Below, one piece after another: positions 46,601 to 57,533 of a stretch of 64,000 nucleotides of DNA. The notes below the pieces were generated by a model that was given only the letters and a program-made list of their open reading frames with translations, was not told the DNA's origin and did not search any database. The translations under genes were made by a program, and so were the position numbers. The first letter of the stretch is position 1; every line of letters begins with the position of its first letter. Where the stretch lies: positions 20,882,087 through 20,946,086 of the forward strand of contig JARWKL010000010.1 in assembly GCA_029961685.1 (NCBI GenBank). Direction: 5' to 3'. This stretch comes from Aristolochia californica. Its lineage: Eukaryota > Streptophyta > Magnoliopsida > Piperales > Aristolochiaceae.

Positions 46601-49600
46601 GAGATATAACTTCTTCGATCCCATTTGATCACTTCCACACAAAATAATGTCGTCCACATACATTAGTAGGACAACAACCCCAAAGGATTTCTTTATTATA
46701 AACAAAGAATGGTCAAAATGATTGCAAGAGAATCCATATGACATAACCACCTGGATCAATTTCTCAAACCATGCCCTCGGACTTTGTTTAAGTCCATAGA
46801 TTGCCTTTTGCAGTCTACTTACTTTCAAAATCTCCTTTTGAGCAACATACGCATGAGATTGCTCCATGTATACTTCCTCAAGGTCACCATACAAAAAAGC
46901 ATTCTTGATATCAAGTTGAAACAATGGCCAGTCTTGGTTAATAGCAATAGAGACAAGAATATGTACTGAAGACAGATGAGCCACAAGTGAGATGGTCTTA
47001 AACACATCTACTCCACATGTCTGTGTGTAGCCTTTGGCAACCAGTCGTGCCTTATATCATTCAATAGAACCATATACCTTGCTTGTGACAGTGTACCCAA
47101 CGACACCCAATGATAGTAGCCTTTGAGGTCAAGTCACACAACATCCATGTGCCTCTATCAACGTAATGCCTCCATTTCAGCATCCATAGTTGTTTTCCAT
47201 TGAGGTGACAATAGAGCCTCCTGTACAGAAGAACGGTGCTCGAGAACAAAGATAGGGCAAATTTTTTGTACTGGTGAGACAAGGAACTAAATGAGATAAA
47301 ATTTGACAATGGGTGTCTTAGTGGACTTATAGACACCTTTCTGAAGAGCAATAAGGAGGTCTAAGTCACTTATCTTAGGATCAATAGATGAAAATGATTT
47401 TAGGTCCAGGAAGAGAGAGGGTGCTTGTGCTGTGCACTCGAAAGTATGTCTTCTATGATACACCTGTAGTGGTTTCTTTGCAGGTACAACTGGTGAATAG
47501 GACTATCCTCTATAGGAACTGGTGCAATAACTTTCAGATTTGGAGTGAGAGGAGAAGTATCTCTAATAGTATAGAGGAGAATGTCTCATCAATGGATATA
47601 AATGTTTTTCTAGTGGAAGGATAAAAAAACTTGTATCCCTTTTGTGTACGGGAGTATTCTAGGAAAATACATTTTATGGGATAGGGTGATAATTTATTTT
47701 TGGCTAAACCAAAAACATGTGCAAAACATATACACCCAAACACTCGTGGGGTCAAGGTATGTATGGAAATTGATGGTCTAAGTAGCTGGATGAGAATTTT
47801 CCCCCTAAAAGAAAGCATTCTATTAATAAAGTAGCATGCAGTAAAAACTGCATCATCCCATTATTGTTTGAGAACATTCATATGAAGGAGCATTGAACGA
47901 ACAACTTCTAGCAAATTGCATTCAACTACCTCATTTTGTTGAGGAGTGAACACACATGACGTTTGGTGAATAATTCCATGAATTTGGCAAAATGTATCAA
48001 ACTTGTGATTCATGTATTTTAGACCATTGTCAGTGCGAAGGACACGAAGAGATACATTAAACTAGGTTTTTATTTCATTGTAAAAATATGGAATACTGGG
48101 AATACTTTAGATTTCTTTCGTAGGATATACACCATGGTACATCTACTAAAATCATCAATAAAGGAAAGGAAGTACTTAAAACCAAAGTACTGGACATGAG
48201 ATAGGGTCCCCATACATTTGAGTGAATAACTTCAAATAAACTTGTATTCCAGTGATGCTTGCCTAGCTGACACATATCACACTCAAACAATAAACTAGAA
48301 GGAAAATTTGGAAATAGCTGAATCAACTTTGCTGAAGAAGTCTTTCCAAGGCGAGTAAACTCCCCCATACTAAATCTTGCCTCCATGGTATTCCCAGTTA
48401 TTTCCTTTCCTTTTTCCGTTGCCCTGCCACTGTCAGGAACCAGTTAGAATGCCTCAAGAGTTGCTTTCTTTGGGGTGGGCCTAACGGGAAAGAAATTATT
48501 ATCTTGTGAAGTGGTTTGATGTTTTGCCAACCTACGTATCTTGGTGGGCTTGGCATTAGAAACATTGCAAATACCAACTCTGCTTACCTCATCAAATGGA
48601 GTTGGCGATTCAACTTGTCTCCTGGTCTGATTTAGAGGACCTTGGTCGCTGCTAAAGCTGACAAGGTTGGTTGGTGGCTTGATGGTGTCCGTCATTATTA
48701 GTTTTCACCTATTTGGCGGAAAATCTCCCTCCTCCTTCCCAAATTCTTAGAGGCTGTTAAGAGTTACCCGGGGAATGGTCATCAAACTAAATTCTGGATG
48801 GATTGGTGGTTGGGTGACAAGCCATTGGATTCTGAGGCTTTGATGGCCTCCAACCTGGCCAATGTTATCATCTGCAGCCATATCCCTGATCCCTTGCCCG
48901 AATTGTTCCCTCTATGTGGCTTCTGCTTATAAACTATTGCAAGGGCTCAACATTCCTTAGCCTCACCACCCTGTTGCTCTGGCTTGGTCCCTTCTTGCTC
49001 CTCCTCGTGTCAACTTTTTCACTTGGTGTGTCTGCAAGAACAAAATCGTCACCTCCAATGCCTTGATCAGTCGAGGAACTCATGTCCCGGATCCGACTTG
49101 TCCCTTCGCCGCTGCACTCCAGAATCTACCACCCACATTTTACTCCATTGCTATTTTGCCCAAGCTATTTGGGCTAACCTCCTCAATAGAGTTGGCGTAC
49201 AATATTGTGTATCCCACAACTTGCCATCTATGATCCAATCCATCACCAACTCTCGGCTCCCTAAGCTTGGAAAATGTTCATCTCTAGCTGCGTGGGCCAC
49301 ATTCATTGGGCGCTCTGGAAAGAGAGAAATAACCTGAAATTCCAGTTCAAATAACACTCGCTAATTCAAGTGTTTTCTGAGCACATCGCTGGCCAAGTGT
49401 CCGCTGGCTCCTCATGAAGAAAGAATTCCTTCACCTCAACAACTCTGATTTCCATGGAAACTGGCGCCTGATTGCTGCCATGGCTGGGCCCTCTCGCACC
49501 CCCAAAACTGGTAATGTGGTCCCCTCCCCCCAGCTCACTTCAAACTTAACTTTGATGGTAGTGCTTTTGGATGCCCGGGGCCTACCGGATTTGGCGGATA

Positions 49601-52600
49601 CGATGAAAATGGCAGCCTCCTCTCCTTCATTGGTCCTTTGGGTATCTTTGATTCCTCTGCCGTTGAGCTTGTTGGGTTGCTCTAGGGCCTCAAGATCTTT
49701 CGGGATTGACTCTCTGCCCCACTTATCATCGAAGGTGATTCCAAAGTTGTCATTGGCTGGTGCGCTAAGTTGCTGCCCCTTGGCACTGGGCGGACTCCCA
49801 TGCTAAATAGGGAACCTCGCTCCAAAACCTTATTGTGGAGGGTGGCCCCACTCTATTGGTTGTATTTTCTTTCCTCTTTTTATAATATTCACACATTCCA
49901 TAAAAAAGAAAAAACTTTGCTGAAGAAGGATGTCCTAATCGTAGGTGCCACTGAAGTGGTGATAGTGTAGTTTGTAAAAAAATAAGTCAAGCAGACTGTG
50001 AGTGTCCTCCAGATGATAGAGTATGTCCCTCTCAAACTTGGAACCAATTGTCCTCCTCGTCATGAGATCCTAAAATCCACAGTAAGATAGATAAAAGGTT
50101 ACTGATCAGTTCATGGACTCTGTAAGCTGACTTATTGACAACAAGTTGAGAGGAAAGTTAGGAACAAGTAACAGTGACTGTAGTGACATAAAAGGAACAG
50201 GGACTGGTGTACCCCTTCCCTAAATGGATGACACTGATCCATCAACTAAAGTAACAACTTGACATCAGGAGACTCTGTTAAAGTAGAAAACATGGAAGAC
50301 ATACCTGGCATATAAATTGTGGCTCTTGAGTCCATAACCCAAGTGGAAGTAAGAAGTACATGTTGAGTAGACGTACCTGAATTAGCGAGTGTGGCAGTAG
50401 GGGTGGAAGATTGAGCCACAAAGGCTAAAGAGGAGGCAATAATCAATTGGGCAAGTCTTTGAAGCAACTGGTGTACTTTATCCGATGCTCCAACTGGTGT
50501 GCCTAATTGGGTCCCTCCTTGCATTTTCTTGATGTGAGGGGAGGCCTCCCTTGATGTACTCTTTTGCTTTCCTTTGTAATAAAATCATTATCATTTAAAA
50601 AAAAAGGTAAAATATACACCCTTTCTTGGAGAGATGCAAGCTTCTTCTTCCTTTGTAGCTCAATGTAAAATGATGGAGCTTGGATTATATGAATGCAAGG
50701 ATTGATGAAAGAGATGAGATTTTTCAAAGGTGTGAGTCTCTCTCTTTCACTCTAAAGTAGTTTTGAAGGAATTTTGCAATATTCAGAATAATGGTTGGAG
50801 TATTTGCCAATTAATGCTCATTAATTTCTCTATTCATGGTTTGGTGGGGTATTTATAGCTTCCCCAACTCAAACTACCCGTTATTTTCCCGTTTGCAAAA
50901 GTTGGTACTTTGATTGATCGATCAATCGATCATAACTATTACTTTTTTGTCAGTCAGTAACTTATTGATCGATGGATTCATTGATCAATATGTTATCGTT
51001 GGTCCAAAAAAGTTAAGTTGATCGATCATTACCATTGGATGATCAAACAATCGAAATTCTCTCTGGTTGTCCATTACAAGTATGATCGATTAGTGCCTTT
51101 CGTATGATTGATAATGCTTTATTTCCCTGATTAGCAAGATTCACTCTGATCGATCAATCAGGTCTGCTTGCCTAGGCAGAAATGATCGATCAATCCAAGT
51201 GGGATGATCGATTGTGCGTTATAGCATGAAATAGCCATGTTTTGGATGATTGATCAATCGATTATAGTTGATCGATCATGCTTTATATTTCTGGCCTGCA
51301 TAGTTTTGGATGATGGATCATCAATAATGGTTGATCGATCATTCCAATACCAGTTCAACAATGTTGACCTTTAAAGCATGGGAATATTTTTCTCTAAGTG
51401 CTCTAGCATATTCTAAATAATGTTTATGATGTTCTTAAACATATCTAAATGCAGTTTATGACCTAAAGCTTCTATTTCACATTTGTACTAAAAGTAGGGA
51501 TTTAGAACACTTTGTTACATAAGTGATTGAGTTGGACATTTTGACTTTTACACTTGAACTGTGGTCTTCTCGTTATCTTCTTCCTTGTGGGTGCTTCTTC
51601 AAGAGATGTTCTTCAATAGTGTTTGAGGTCTTGAGTTTAGCTTGAAATTTTAGACCTTGAGATACATTTCTTCTTGAAGGCGAAGTATCTGAAATACTTA
51701 AATTTTCAAGTTGTTAGATCAATTTAAGTTTTGTTATCATCAAAATGGTTGTTAGATCAATTTAAGTTTTGTTATCATCAAAATGGGAGTCAACCTACGG
51801 TCAACAGCTTGATGACTTCTCCACTATGGCCCTTGGTAAAAGGGAAATTGGGGCATTTTGTAGCAAGTTAGGGTTTTTTATATACATGCTCTAGCTAGTT
51901 TGGTCAAGTGTAGAAAACTGCTGTCTAGGGTTGCTTTGGTCATTTTATTTAACGGAAGATTGGTCATACATACTCTATTATATCTAGGCTGTTTTGTTTA
52001 TGTAAAGATAGTTAGTTTTCTGTTTTATGCTCAGGAATAAGTTAGATGATGATGTATTAGTGAGGTGACAATTTTATACTTAAAAAACATGTTTCTAAAT
52101 TCAGTGGAATATAAAAGAGAGAACAGGGTTGAGCTTGATCCTAATCTGGTTCTTCTCTGATATGCGGCAACTTCATTCCTCCCTCCTGTTTGTTTTCAAT
52201 CTATTTCTCCTTAAACTCTTCAATTTCACCTCACGATCTTTTTCTTTACCTGGAAATCAAATTGACTGTTGGGCAGAATGTTTCAGGTTTCACCTTCCTA
52301 TAGCTTATCATGGAAGAGCCTCATCCATCGTCATCTCTGGCACAGACATTATTCGACCAAGGTAAGAAAACTTCACCTTGTTGACTAGTTCTGCCAGTTA
52401 ATCTATCTTCTGGTTTTCTTTGATTTTCTAAATGAAGTTCTTATTTCACCTTGCCGTTTCCCTTAATTATTTAGCGGTTTCCCCTTAATTATTTCGGGTA
52501 ACTTTTTCATAACTTTGATAATGCAATAGTGATAATTATTCTGGCAGGCTGGAAGTCTATATTGTCATTAATTTTTTTTTTTGTAAAATTAAAGATTTTC

Positions 52601-52687
52601 TTATTGCATAGGGGTCAAGGACATCCAATTGGCAATTTTCCACCATACTTTGGCCCATCAAAGAAACTGGATTTTGAGCTTGAAATG
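43402..52687 (+). CDS. FAH: Fumarylacetoacetase, exons 1-6 of a split gene
   Basis: Hydrolyses fumarylacetoacetate to fumarate and acetoacetate, the last step of tyrosine breakdown, in the cytosol. Exons: 43402-43605, 44697-44775, 44984-45042, 45136-45260, 52287-52361, 52612-52687. They join in frame without a stop into 206 residues; the enzyme is usually about 420. Residues 1-114 are the N-terminal domain ([28 protein letters not shown]). The catalytic domain begins in exon 4: DYTDFF with metal ligand Asp130 (mammalian Asp126), His137 (His133), [12 protein letters not shown], then [20 protein letters not shown] and LDFELEM with Glu203 and Glu205 (Glu199, Glu201). The exon with NDWSARDIQ and all later exons are not in the window. 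ATG 43402 is the first in frame and a second Met follows two codons later. Intron 2 has a GC donor. Exons look intact. Confidence 0.93.
44697..44775 (+). CDS. FAH: FAH exon 2
   Basis: Acceptor TTATTAG, then [17 protein letters not shown] to QRLLS, ending TCAG|GCATGC. The donor is GC, and the split codon (G|CT) gives Ala. Confidence 0.85.
44776..44777 (+). promoter_or_regulatory. Non-canonical GC splice donor of FAH intron 2
   Basis: The only boundary that keeps frame with exon 3 uses GC at 44776-44777 with acceptor TTTGCAG at 44977-44983. GC-AG introns are a known minority class, and a GT to GC mutation is the alternative. Confidence 0.65.
44984..45042 (+). CDS. FAH: FAH exon 3
   Basis: Acceptor TTTGCAG, then (A)[19 protein letters not shown], donor ATG|GTAAGG, phase 0. 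Confidence 0.9.
45136..45260 (+). CDS. FAH: FAH exon 4
   Basis: Acceptor AAACAG, then [18 protein letters not shown] to ENPISPN(W), donor CTG|GTTTGT. Carries the first metal ligand and the catalytic His. The Trp codon is split TG|G across a 7-kb intron. Confidence 0.92.
45285..45490 (-). pseudogene. LINE 3' fragment (RNase H end) in FAH intron 4
   Basis: On the minus strand the segment encodes [17 protein letters not shown], the end of a plant LINE RNase H domain, and ends at a T-run on the plus strand (45285-45297), the element's poly-A tail. It lies about 25 bases after the exon 4 donor. Confidence 0.7.
45830..48340 (-). pseudogene. Copia E integrase, RT and RNase H
   Basis: From 48340 leftwards: [15 protein letters not shown] and [11 protein letters not shown] (zinc ligands), HSNVWGP, then [19 protein letters not shown] with [68 protein letters not shown] with YVDD intact, the block [20 protein letters not shown], and RNase [21 protein letters not shown]. 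The 165-codon RT frame (47005-46508) is the best preserved part. Elsewhere stops and shifts occur. Confidence 0.87.
48341..49912 (+). mobile_element. 5'-truncated LINE inserted in Copia E
   Basis: Flanked by the 16-base duplication AACTTTGCTGAAGAAG (48325-48340, 49913-49928), which splits the Copia pre-integrase codons cleanly. The body carries the end of the RT thumb ([17 protein letters not shown] near 48550), the RVT zinc region ([31 protein letters not shown] in part, near 48990-49080) and RNase H ([18 protein letters not shown], near 49545-49600). It ends in an A-rich tail (49900-49912). The tail, duplication and truncation are the marks of target-primed reverse transcription. Frames are broken by shifts and stops. 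Confidence 0.9.
49929..50524 (-). pseudogene. Copia E protease part, before the LINE
   Basis: [16 protein letters not shown] keeps the Asp-Ser pair but has Arg for Gly. Next come [18 protein letters not shown] and [12 protein letters not shown], which breaks exactly at the LINE target duplication and resumes at 48340. Stops are present. Upstream gag is absent. Confidence 0.8.
50529..50607 (+). mobile_element. Short LINE 3'-UTR-like scrap
   Basis: GATGTACTCTTTTGC, then TTTGTAATAAAATCATTATC and an A9 run, the form of plant L1 3' ends. No coding part. Low confidence. Confidence 0.35.
50911..51345. repeat. Cluster of GATCGATC palindromes
   Basis: Around fifteen occurrences of (T)GATCGATCA or close variants (TGATCGATTG, TGATTGATCAATCGAT) within 435 bases in both orientations, spaced about 15-60 bases. 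The surrounding sequence is not itself tandem. It lies in FAH intron 4 and may be part of an LTR, but I found no LTR ends. Confidence 0.8.
51711..51786. repeat. Perfect 38-bp tandem duplication
   Basis: TTGTTAGATCAATTTAAG…ATCATCAAAATGG occurs twice back to back (51711-51748, 51749-51786) with no difference, so the duplication is recent or an assembly effect. In FAH intron 4. Confidence 0.9.
52287..52361 (+). CDS. FAH: FAH exon 5
   Basis: Acceptor TGTTTCAG, then [18 protein letters not shown] to DIIRP(R), donor AAG|GTAAGA. Confidence 0.93.
52612..52687 (+). CDS. FAH: FAH exon 6
   Basis: Acceptor TGCATAG, then [18 protein letters not shown] to LDFELEM, donor ATG|GTTAGT. The next family block (VVGPGNELG…) is not found in the remaining 11.3 kb. 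Confidence 0.93.
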
Positions 52688-53127
52688 GTTAGTCATTTAG
52701 AATTTGAAAGCTGCTTCATACTCTATATGTTATTTCCAAATACTGCCAAAAAATTTATACAATTGCCTTATTCATTTCTCTTTTCTCTATGTACATGACC
52801 ACTTAAGGGTCTCTGTGTCTCTGTCTCTGTCTCTCTTTATAATGCCCTCCAATGTTGGAAAATAATTGTGATACAATGATCATGATGTTGAAGAATTACC
52901 TTAAGCATTCTCATAAATGAATAACCATAAGATCAGTTGTGTTTGTGAAAGAATACAGGTCAATTTGAAAAAGGTAACATTCCTAGTTTTAGCTGAAGTT
53001 TCTACTTTCTAGTAGTGGCAACTTGTTGTAGTTGGAAGTTTTAATTAATAGCAATTTGCTATCTTAATTGAAGGCTTCAATTAGAAAGAATATTCAGAAA
53101 AAAATCGATGATAAAAAAAGAAGAAAA
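52688..53127 (+). other. Start of FAH intron 6
   Basis: Donor GTTAGT at 52688, then AT-rich intron sequence with a short CTCTGT repeat near 52809-52837. Element F follows. Confidence 0.6.
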
Positions 53128-53452
53128 TGTTGGAAGCCATGACCCATGCCGCTTGGAATTTTATTTAAGAATCTAGTAATATTAGGTTTCCTTGTTCAAC
53201 CAATACTGGGTTGCAGAATACCCAAGATGAGGAGTTTAATTAGGAGAAATGTCTTGCTTCAATGTACGTGAACTCTAGTTTTAATTCCACTAGGAATACA
53301 AAGCTGAAATTGCTCCAGACTTCGGTTTATAAATTGTAAGGCCCTGTGAACTGTTAAAAATCAAGAAATATAGAGAGAGTACAGTTATACCTTGCAAAGA
53401 AATTTTTCTTTTTTCTTCTCTTGTTCCCTCAGGTTTTTTTGGTTTTCCAACA
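53128..53452 (+). repeat. 5' LTR of element F
   Basis: 325 bp, TGTTGGAAGCCATGACC to …GGTTTTCCAACA. Landmarks shared with the other copy are GAAATTGCTCCAGACTTC and TATAAATTGT. Confidence 0.8.
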
Positions 53453-54144
53453 TTTGGTATTAGATCAAGGTCACGAGTTCAAGCTGCCCTAGAGGTATTC
53501 TGAGAAAGGGGGGATTGTTGGGGGTGTGGGACCCTACCTCAGCATACCTCTGAGTGCTCACGGGCTAACCACCCGGGGCTTAACAGTCGCACCTGTGGGC
53601 AATAAGGTTTGGTGCAGTCCTTCAGGTTTGCCGTTGGCGAAGCGTGAGCCATCTATGGGCACAGTGGTGTAGTGGCGCTGAGCAATGGTCAAGTGGCTGG
53701 AGAAGCAGGGTGTGGTAGTGGAGAGAAGGCTGGTGATGAGCAATCTGGCAGTGGTGGTGATCACTCACGTGCTGCAACAAGCAGGAGTTCCTGTTTGTGC
53801 ATGGGGTGGATCACCTGTTGGTGTTGTGGCTTGGAGCGAATAGTTTAATGGCCAAGTAGACACAAAAGAAAGCAGGTCAAGGGAAGGACATGTCCAACAT
53901 CTTGTGCTTCAAATAAAAGCAGTATGACCACTACAAGTCCTAGTGTCCGAGTCAAAAAGATCAAGGATCCAATCATCATGCTGAATTCACCAAATCAAAT
54001 GACAAAGGAGTCAATTTCGAGCAAGCATTATCGAAGCAGACTGTGGGTAAGCTTAGTTTAAGGGAGGCTAGTAAAAAACTAGATTTTTGTATCAGTCTAA
54101 TTTGGAGATTTAACTTGGTATATTGGGCCTAGTTCAAGGGAGGC

Positions 54145-54449
54145 TATTGGAAGTCATGATGCATGCCCATGAAGAGTTTTAATTAAGTAGAAATCTAGAG
54201 GAGTATTAAGTTTCCTAGTTTTGTTAAAATTGCTTTATAATAGGTTGCTTAATACCTAAGATTAGAAGTTTAGTTTGGAGAAAAGTGTTTTGGTTCAATG
54301 TATTTGAACTCTAGTTTTAGTCCCATGTAGAATAGAGAGTAGAAATTGCTCCAGACTTCAGTCTATAAATTGTGAGGCTTTGTGAGCCTTTTTTTGAAGA
54401 TAAGAATTAAAAAAACAGCTTGAAATCTATCAATAACTATTCCTTAACA
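54145..54449 (+). repeat. 3' LTR of element F
   Basis: 305 bp, starts TATTGGAAGTCATG (TG mutated to TA), ends TTCCTTAACA. Diverged from the 5' copy, so the element is old. Confidence 0.75.
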
Positions 54450-54595
54450 TACTATATACTCTTGAAGTAAAGCAATTGTAAGGAAGGGCAAAAAACAGAC
54501 TTTCAAAACTTTTATAATTCCCCATGCTTCATTGTCCAGCTCAAACTAATCTATTATGTAGGGGTTTGACACACTAGCAAACCAATGTTATATAA

Positions 54596-56111
54596 GGGGG
54601 GGTTAGTCAACATGACTCAGGACATGATCTACATGTGCATTACTCAGTTCATGTCCTGAAGTCGTTAGGGAGCGCCATACTTTATGTCATGTACATGATC
54701 ATCCATGACTCAGGAGTTCATGTCCCAAGAGTAAATGCTTTCCACCCGATTTTGATAATCATGTATATGACACTATCGCGGGGCTCTCTCTCGGGGCTCT
54801 CTCTTTCGCACACCCTCTCTGCCATTTCATTTCTTTGGTCTCCCTCTCTACGGCTTCCATCTCGCTGCGAACGTCCTTTCGGCGTCCTTCTCTCCATCTC
54901 AGACTCGCTCTCCCTCTGAACCTCCCCCTCGATTTTGACATTTTTGCTTCGATTTCTTAATTTCTACTTCGATTCGGCATCGATTTCCCCATTTGGCTTT
55001 GATTTCAGCCATCGACTTCAGTTTAACAGCCATCATCCCTCTCCTCTCCCTCTCGATCTCCGTCGCAGAGCACGGGAGGTCGAGCTTCTCGGCCTCCCTC
55101 TCTTCTCCCTCTCGGTGTACCGTTGGAGCGCCGCCTCTGTCGGCGTTGCCCGCCGCCGTCGCCATTGGCCATTGGCCCGTCGCCGTCGCCATTGGCCATT
55201 AGCCCGTTGCCGTCGCCGTCGCCGTCGCCCGTTGGCTCGCCACTGAGGAAGATGGCGATGGTTTAATTTTTCCGAAGTTAGGAAAAATTAAACTATCGTC
55301 ATAAAAATCATTAATTTATAAATTTTATTTATAAAATAATTATATTTATTTATAAAATAATTATTTTTGTTTATAAAATAATTTTTTTATTTAATATATT
55401 TATTTTATAATTACTATATTAAAATAGTGATTTAATAGTCATAATTAAAATATTGTTAAAATAAATATTGGATAAATTATTTTGGCATAATTATCCGATT
55501 GCTATAGTTAATAAACCAATGGTTTTAAATTTTGTGATAATATATTATTAATTAATAATACATAAAATATATTATGTACAAATATATAGTGTGTTAAAGT
55601 TATGATTATATTAATTTTTTCTCTTAAATTATTCATTTTTAGGTTAAAGTATATCATATGTTATTAATAAATTAATAACTCAACGTATTACTTTCGTTTT
55701 TGTTATTTATAACGTTATTTATTTATTATTTTTAATTAATCATGTGTGTATTTCATTTGCTCATGTAATTACCATATTAATGCACAATAAAATATCTAAT
55801 TCCATTAATAAATATATTAATATATTTAATTATACATTAAATAACTTATTCGTGTAGTAATAATGGTTGTTTTACCTAATTTGGGGTTTAAGGATTATGA
55901 TGTAATTAAGTGTACTGTAAAGGTTTAGGGATTCTCTTGTTTTTTATGTTTGTCTCATGTTGGGGCACTAACACTGGAAACTGTTTTCAAGTGCACATGA
56001 AGTCGTCAACACTAACACCAAGTGCGAAGATGATCTCTACATGACTGACATGATCTTCATGTTGGACATGAACTTGAACTTCAAAAATCCATTTTGGGGA
56101 CTAACCCCCCC
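54596..56111 (+). mobile_element. PIF/Harbinger deletion derivative, 1.5 kb
   Basis: Perfect 13-bp inverted ends GGGGGGGTTAGTC (54596-54608) and GACTAACCCCCCC (56099-56111), flanked by TAA on both sides (54593-54595, 56112-56114), the classic Harbinger target. The 5' third is the C/T-rich leader with CGATTTTGACATTT, as in the full element at 42336-43045. The rest is the AT-rich 3' end with GGGGCACTAACACTGGAA. ORF1 and transposase are absent. It would need the full element's proteins to move. Confidence 0.92.
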
Positions 56112-56138
56112 TAACTCAATAAAGCTGGCTATGTAACC

Positions 56139-56472
56139 TGTTGGAAGATAAACTCGAAGTATAGTGGCATGATGTAAATTATCTTTGATTTTTGTCCCTT
56201 TTTTTCCTCCCTTCTTAGGGTAAAGGGTATTGATAATAATTATTGAGTTTTTCTTTAGTGTAAATACATTGAGGGGGAGGATTAGGCATGTTACTTAACC
56301 TAATCCTCTTTCCCTCTCTCTTTCTCACTCTTAGCCGAACATCCTCTCTTCTATTTCTCCTCCTCCTCCTTCTTCTTCTTCCACTCGTTCTCTCTCTTTC
56401 TCGCACTCGTTGCCTTCTTCTCTATTAGCCTAGTTTCTTTACTATTCTCTTCATGGGATCCTTAATCTAACA
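56139..56472 (+). repeat. 5' LTR of Copia G
   Basis: 334 bp with TG…CA ends next to the primer site, C/T-rich in its last third. Only one copy in the window. Its start resembles the LTRs of Copia A and B (TGTTGGAAGAT). Confidence 0.85.
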
Positions 56473-57533
56473 TGGTATCAGAGTATTAGATTTAGGATCC
56501 CCATGTTAAAGTGATGATTAAGTGTTTTTTATCAAACTTCACGTGTGATTGTGTTGGTGAAGCAAAGGTTCGAGCTATGCAAAGTTTTTTTTTCTTTACC
56601 TTTCATGAGATGGTTCTAGTGGTTATTTTGATCTCGGAAAGATGCTTGCTTGTTGATCTTTCTCGTCCAATCTAGTAGAAGAATGATTATTACATCTCAT
56701 ACAAGATCTATTATGCTTTAGAGTGTTCTTATCTTTCGGTTTGCTCTCTCTCATGGAATATCGATTAAGCAGCAGTTTCTTTGCACATAACTTCAAATTC
56801 TTTGCACGAAAACTATGGTTGGACCGAGCTCTATCATCCTTGATGTATTATCAGATTGATTATCATGATTTGAAGCTTGTTATGGTACCTACTCTGTTGT
56901 CATTTTGGTATTCTTGAAGGCTTTGCGTGCTGTTTTTTCTTTTGCTCTTAAGAGCTCGTGAATGGCTGAAAGTTGATTACCGAGAGGAGAATTTTTTTTT
57001 GGGAAAAAAGTTGTTGGAGTTAGCAACAAATCCAATCTCCTATATCAAGTTATCTCCTGGACTCTCTTACCTTAATTATTCAAGAAGGAAAGGGAAGTCA
57101 AAGTGGTGATTTGGCATGCAAAGTTGGCGATTTTATTTACAAGGAAAATTTCCTTTTTAAAGAGATTCTGTTTTGATTTAAGATCTCTTTCAAATTTGAT
57201 TTGATCTAAGATTGTTTCCTAATTAAGATTGGAAATCTTCTCTAAAGGGCATGACCGGGGCATGAGTATTATTCTCTACCCGTTTAAGTGCTTGATTAAA
57301 ACAGGATAGTGAATGCATTGGGAATCCCTCATGTGTGAGAAAGGTATGAGATCTACCTTATATGGGACAACACATGGATTTTTCATTGCTGCATGGTTGA
57401 TGTTGAATGATAATTGAGCTTGGGTTAATCTTTCTCTAGAGTTGCCTTATACTTTTTTGCCTTGGTTTGCTCATTGGCTTGGATTGGTTTGTTTGACACA
57501 TTGCATATAAATGATTTGATTACTTGTTGATTA

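Larger units (their letters stand above)
45540..50528 (-). mobile_element. Copia element E, split by a LINE
   Basis: On the minus strand: protease (50500-50250), pre-integrase (49990-49913 and 48340-48230), integrase, RT (47005-46508), RNase H (46100-45830), then a probable 3' LTR starting TGTAATTGGGAGG (45774 leftwards). Gag and the 5' LTR are missing at the right, so it is truncated. It lies wholly inside FAH intron 4, antisense to FAH. Confidence 0.85.
50608..52286 (+). other. Right part of FAH intron 4
   Basis: Apart from the palindrome cluster and the 38-bp duplication I see no gene. The last about 450 bases are T-rich intron sequence leading to the exon 5 acceptor TGTTTCAG. Confidence 0.6.
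53128..54449 (+). mobile_element. Small LTR element F, apparently non-autonomous
   Basis: 5' LTR 53128-53452 with 8-bp inverted ends TGTTGGAA/TTCCAACA, primer-site-like TGGTATTAGATC at 53455-53466, interior of about 690 bp, purine-rich AGTTCAAGGGAGGC, then a second LTR (54145-54449) starting TATTGGAAGTCATG. The interior has only broken short frames and no recognisable gag or pol. No matching target duplication. In the FAH intron 6 region. Confidence 0.78.

Noticed and set aside
54635..55246. Several overlapping frames including an Arg-rich one
   Set aside because: Low-complexity leader and GCCGTCGCC repeats within the Harbinger derivative.
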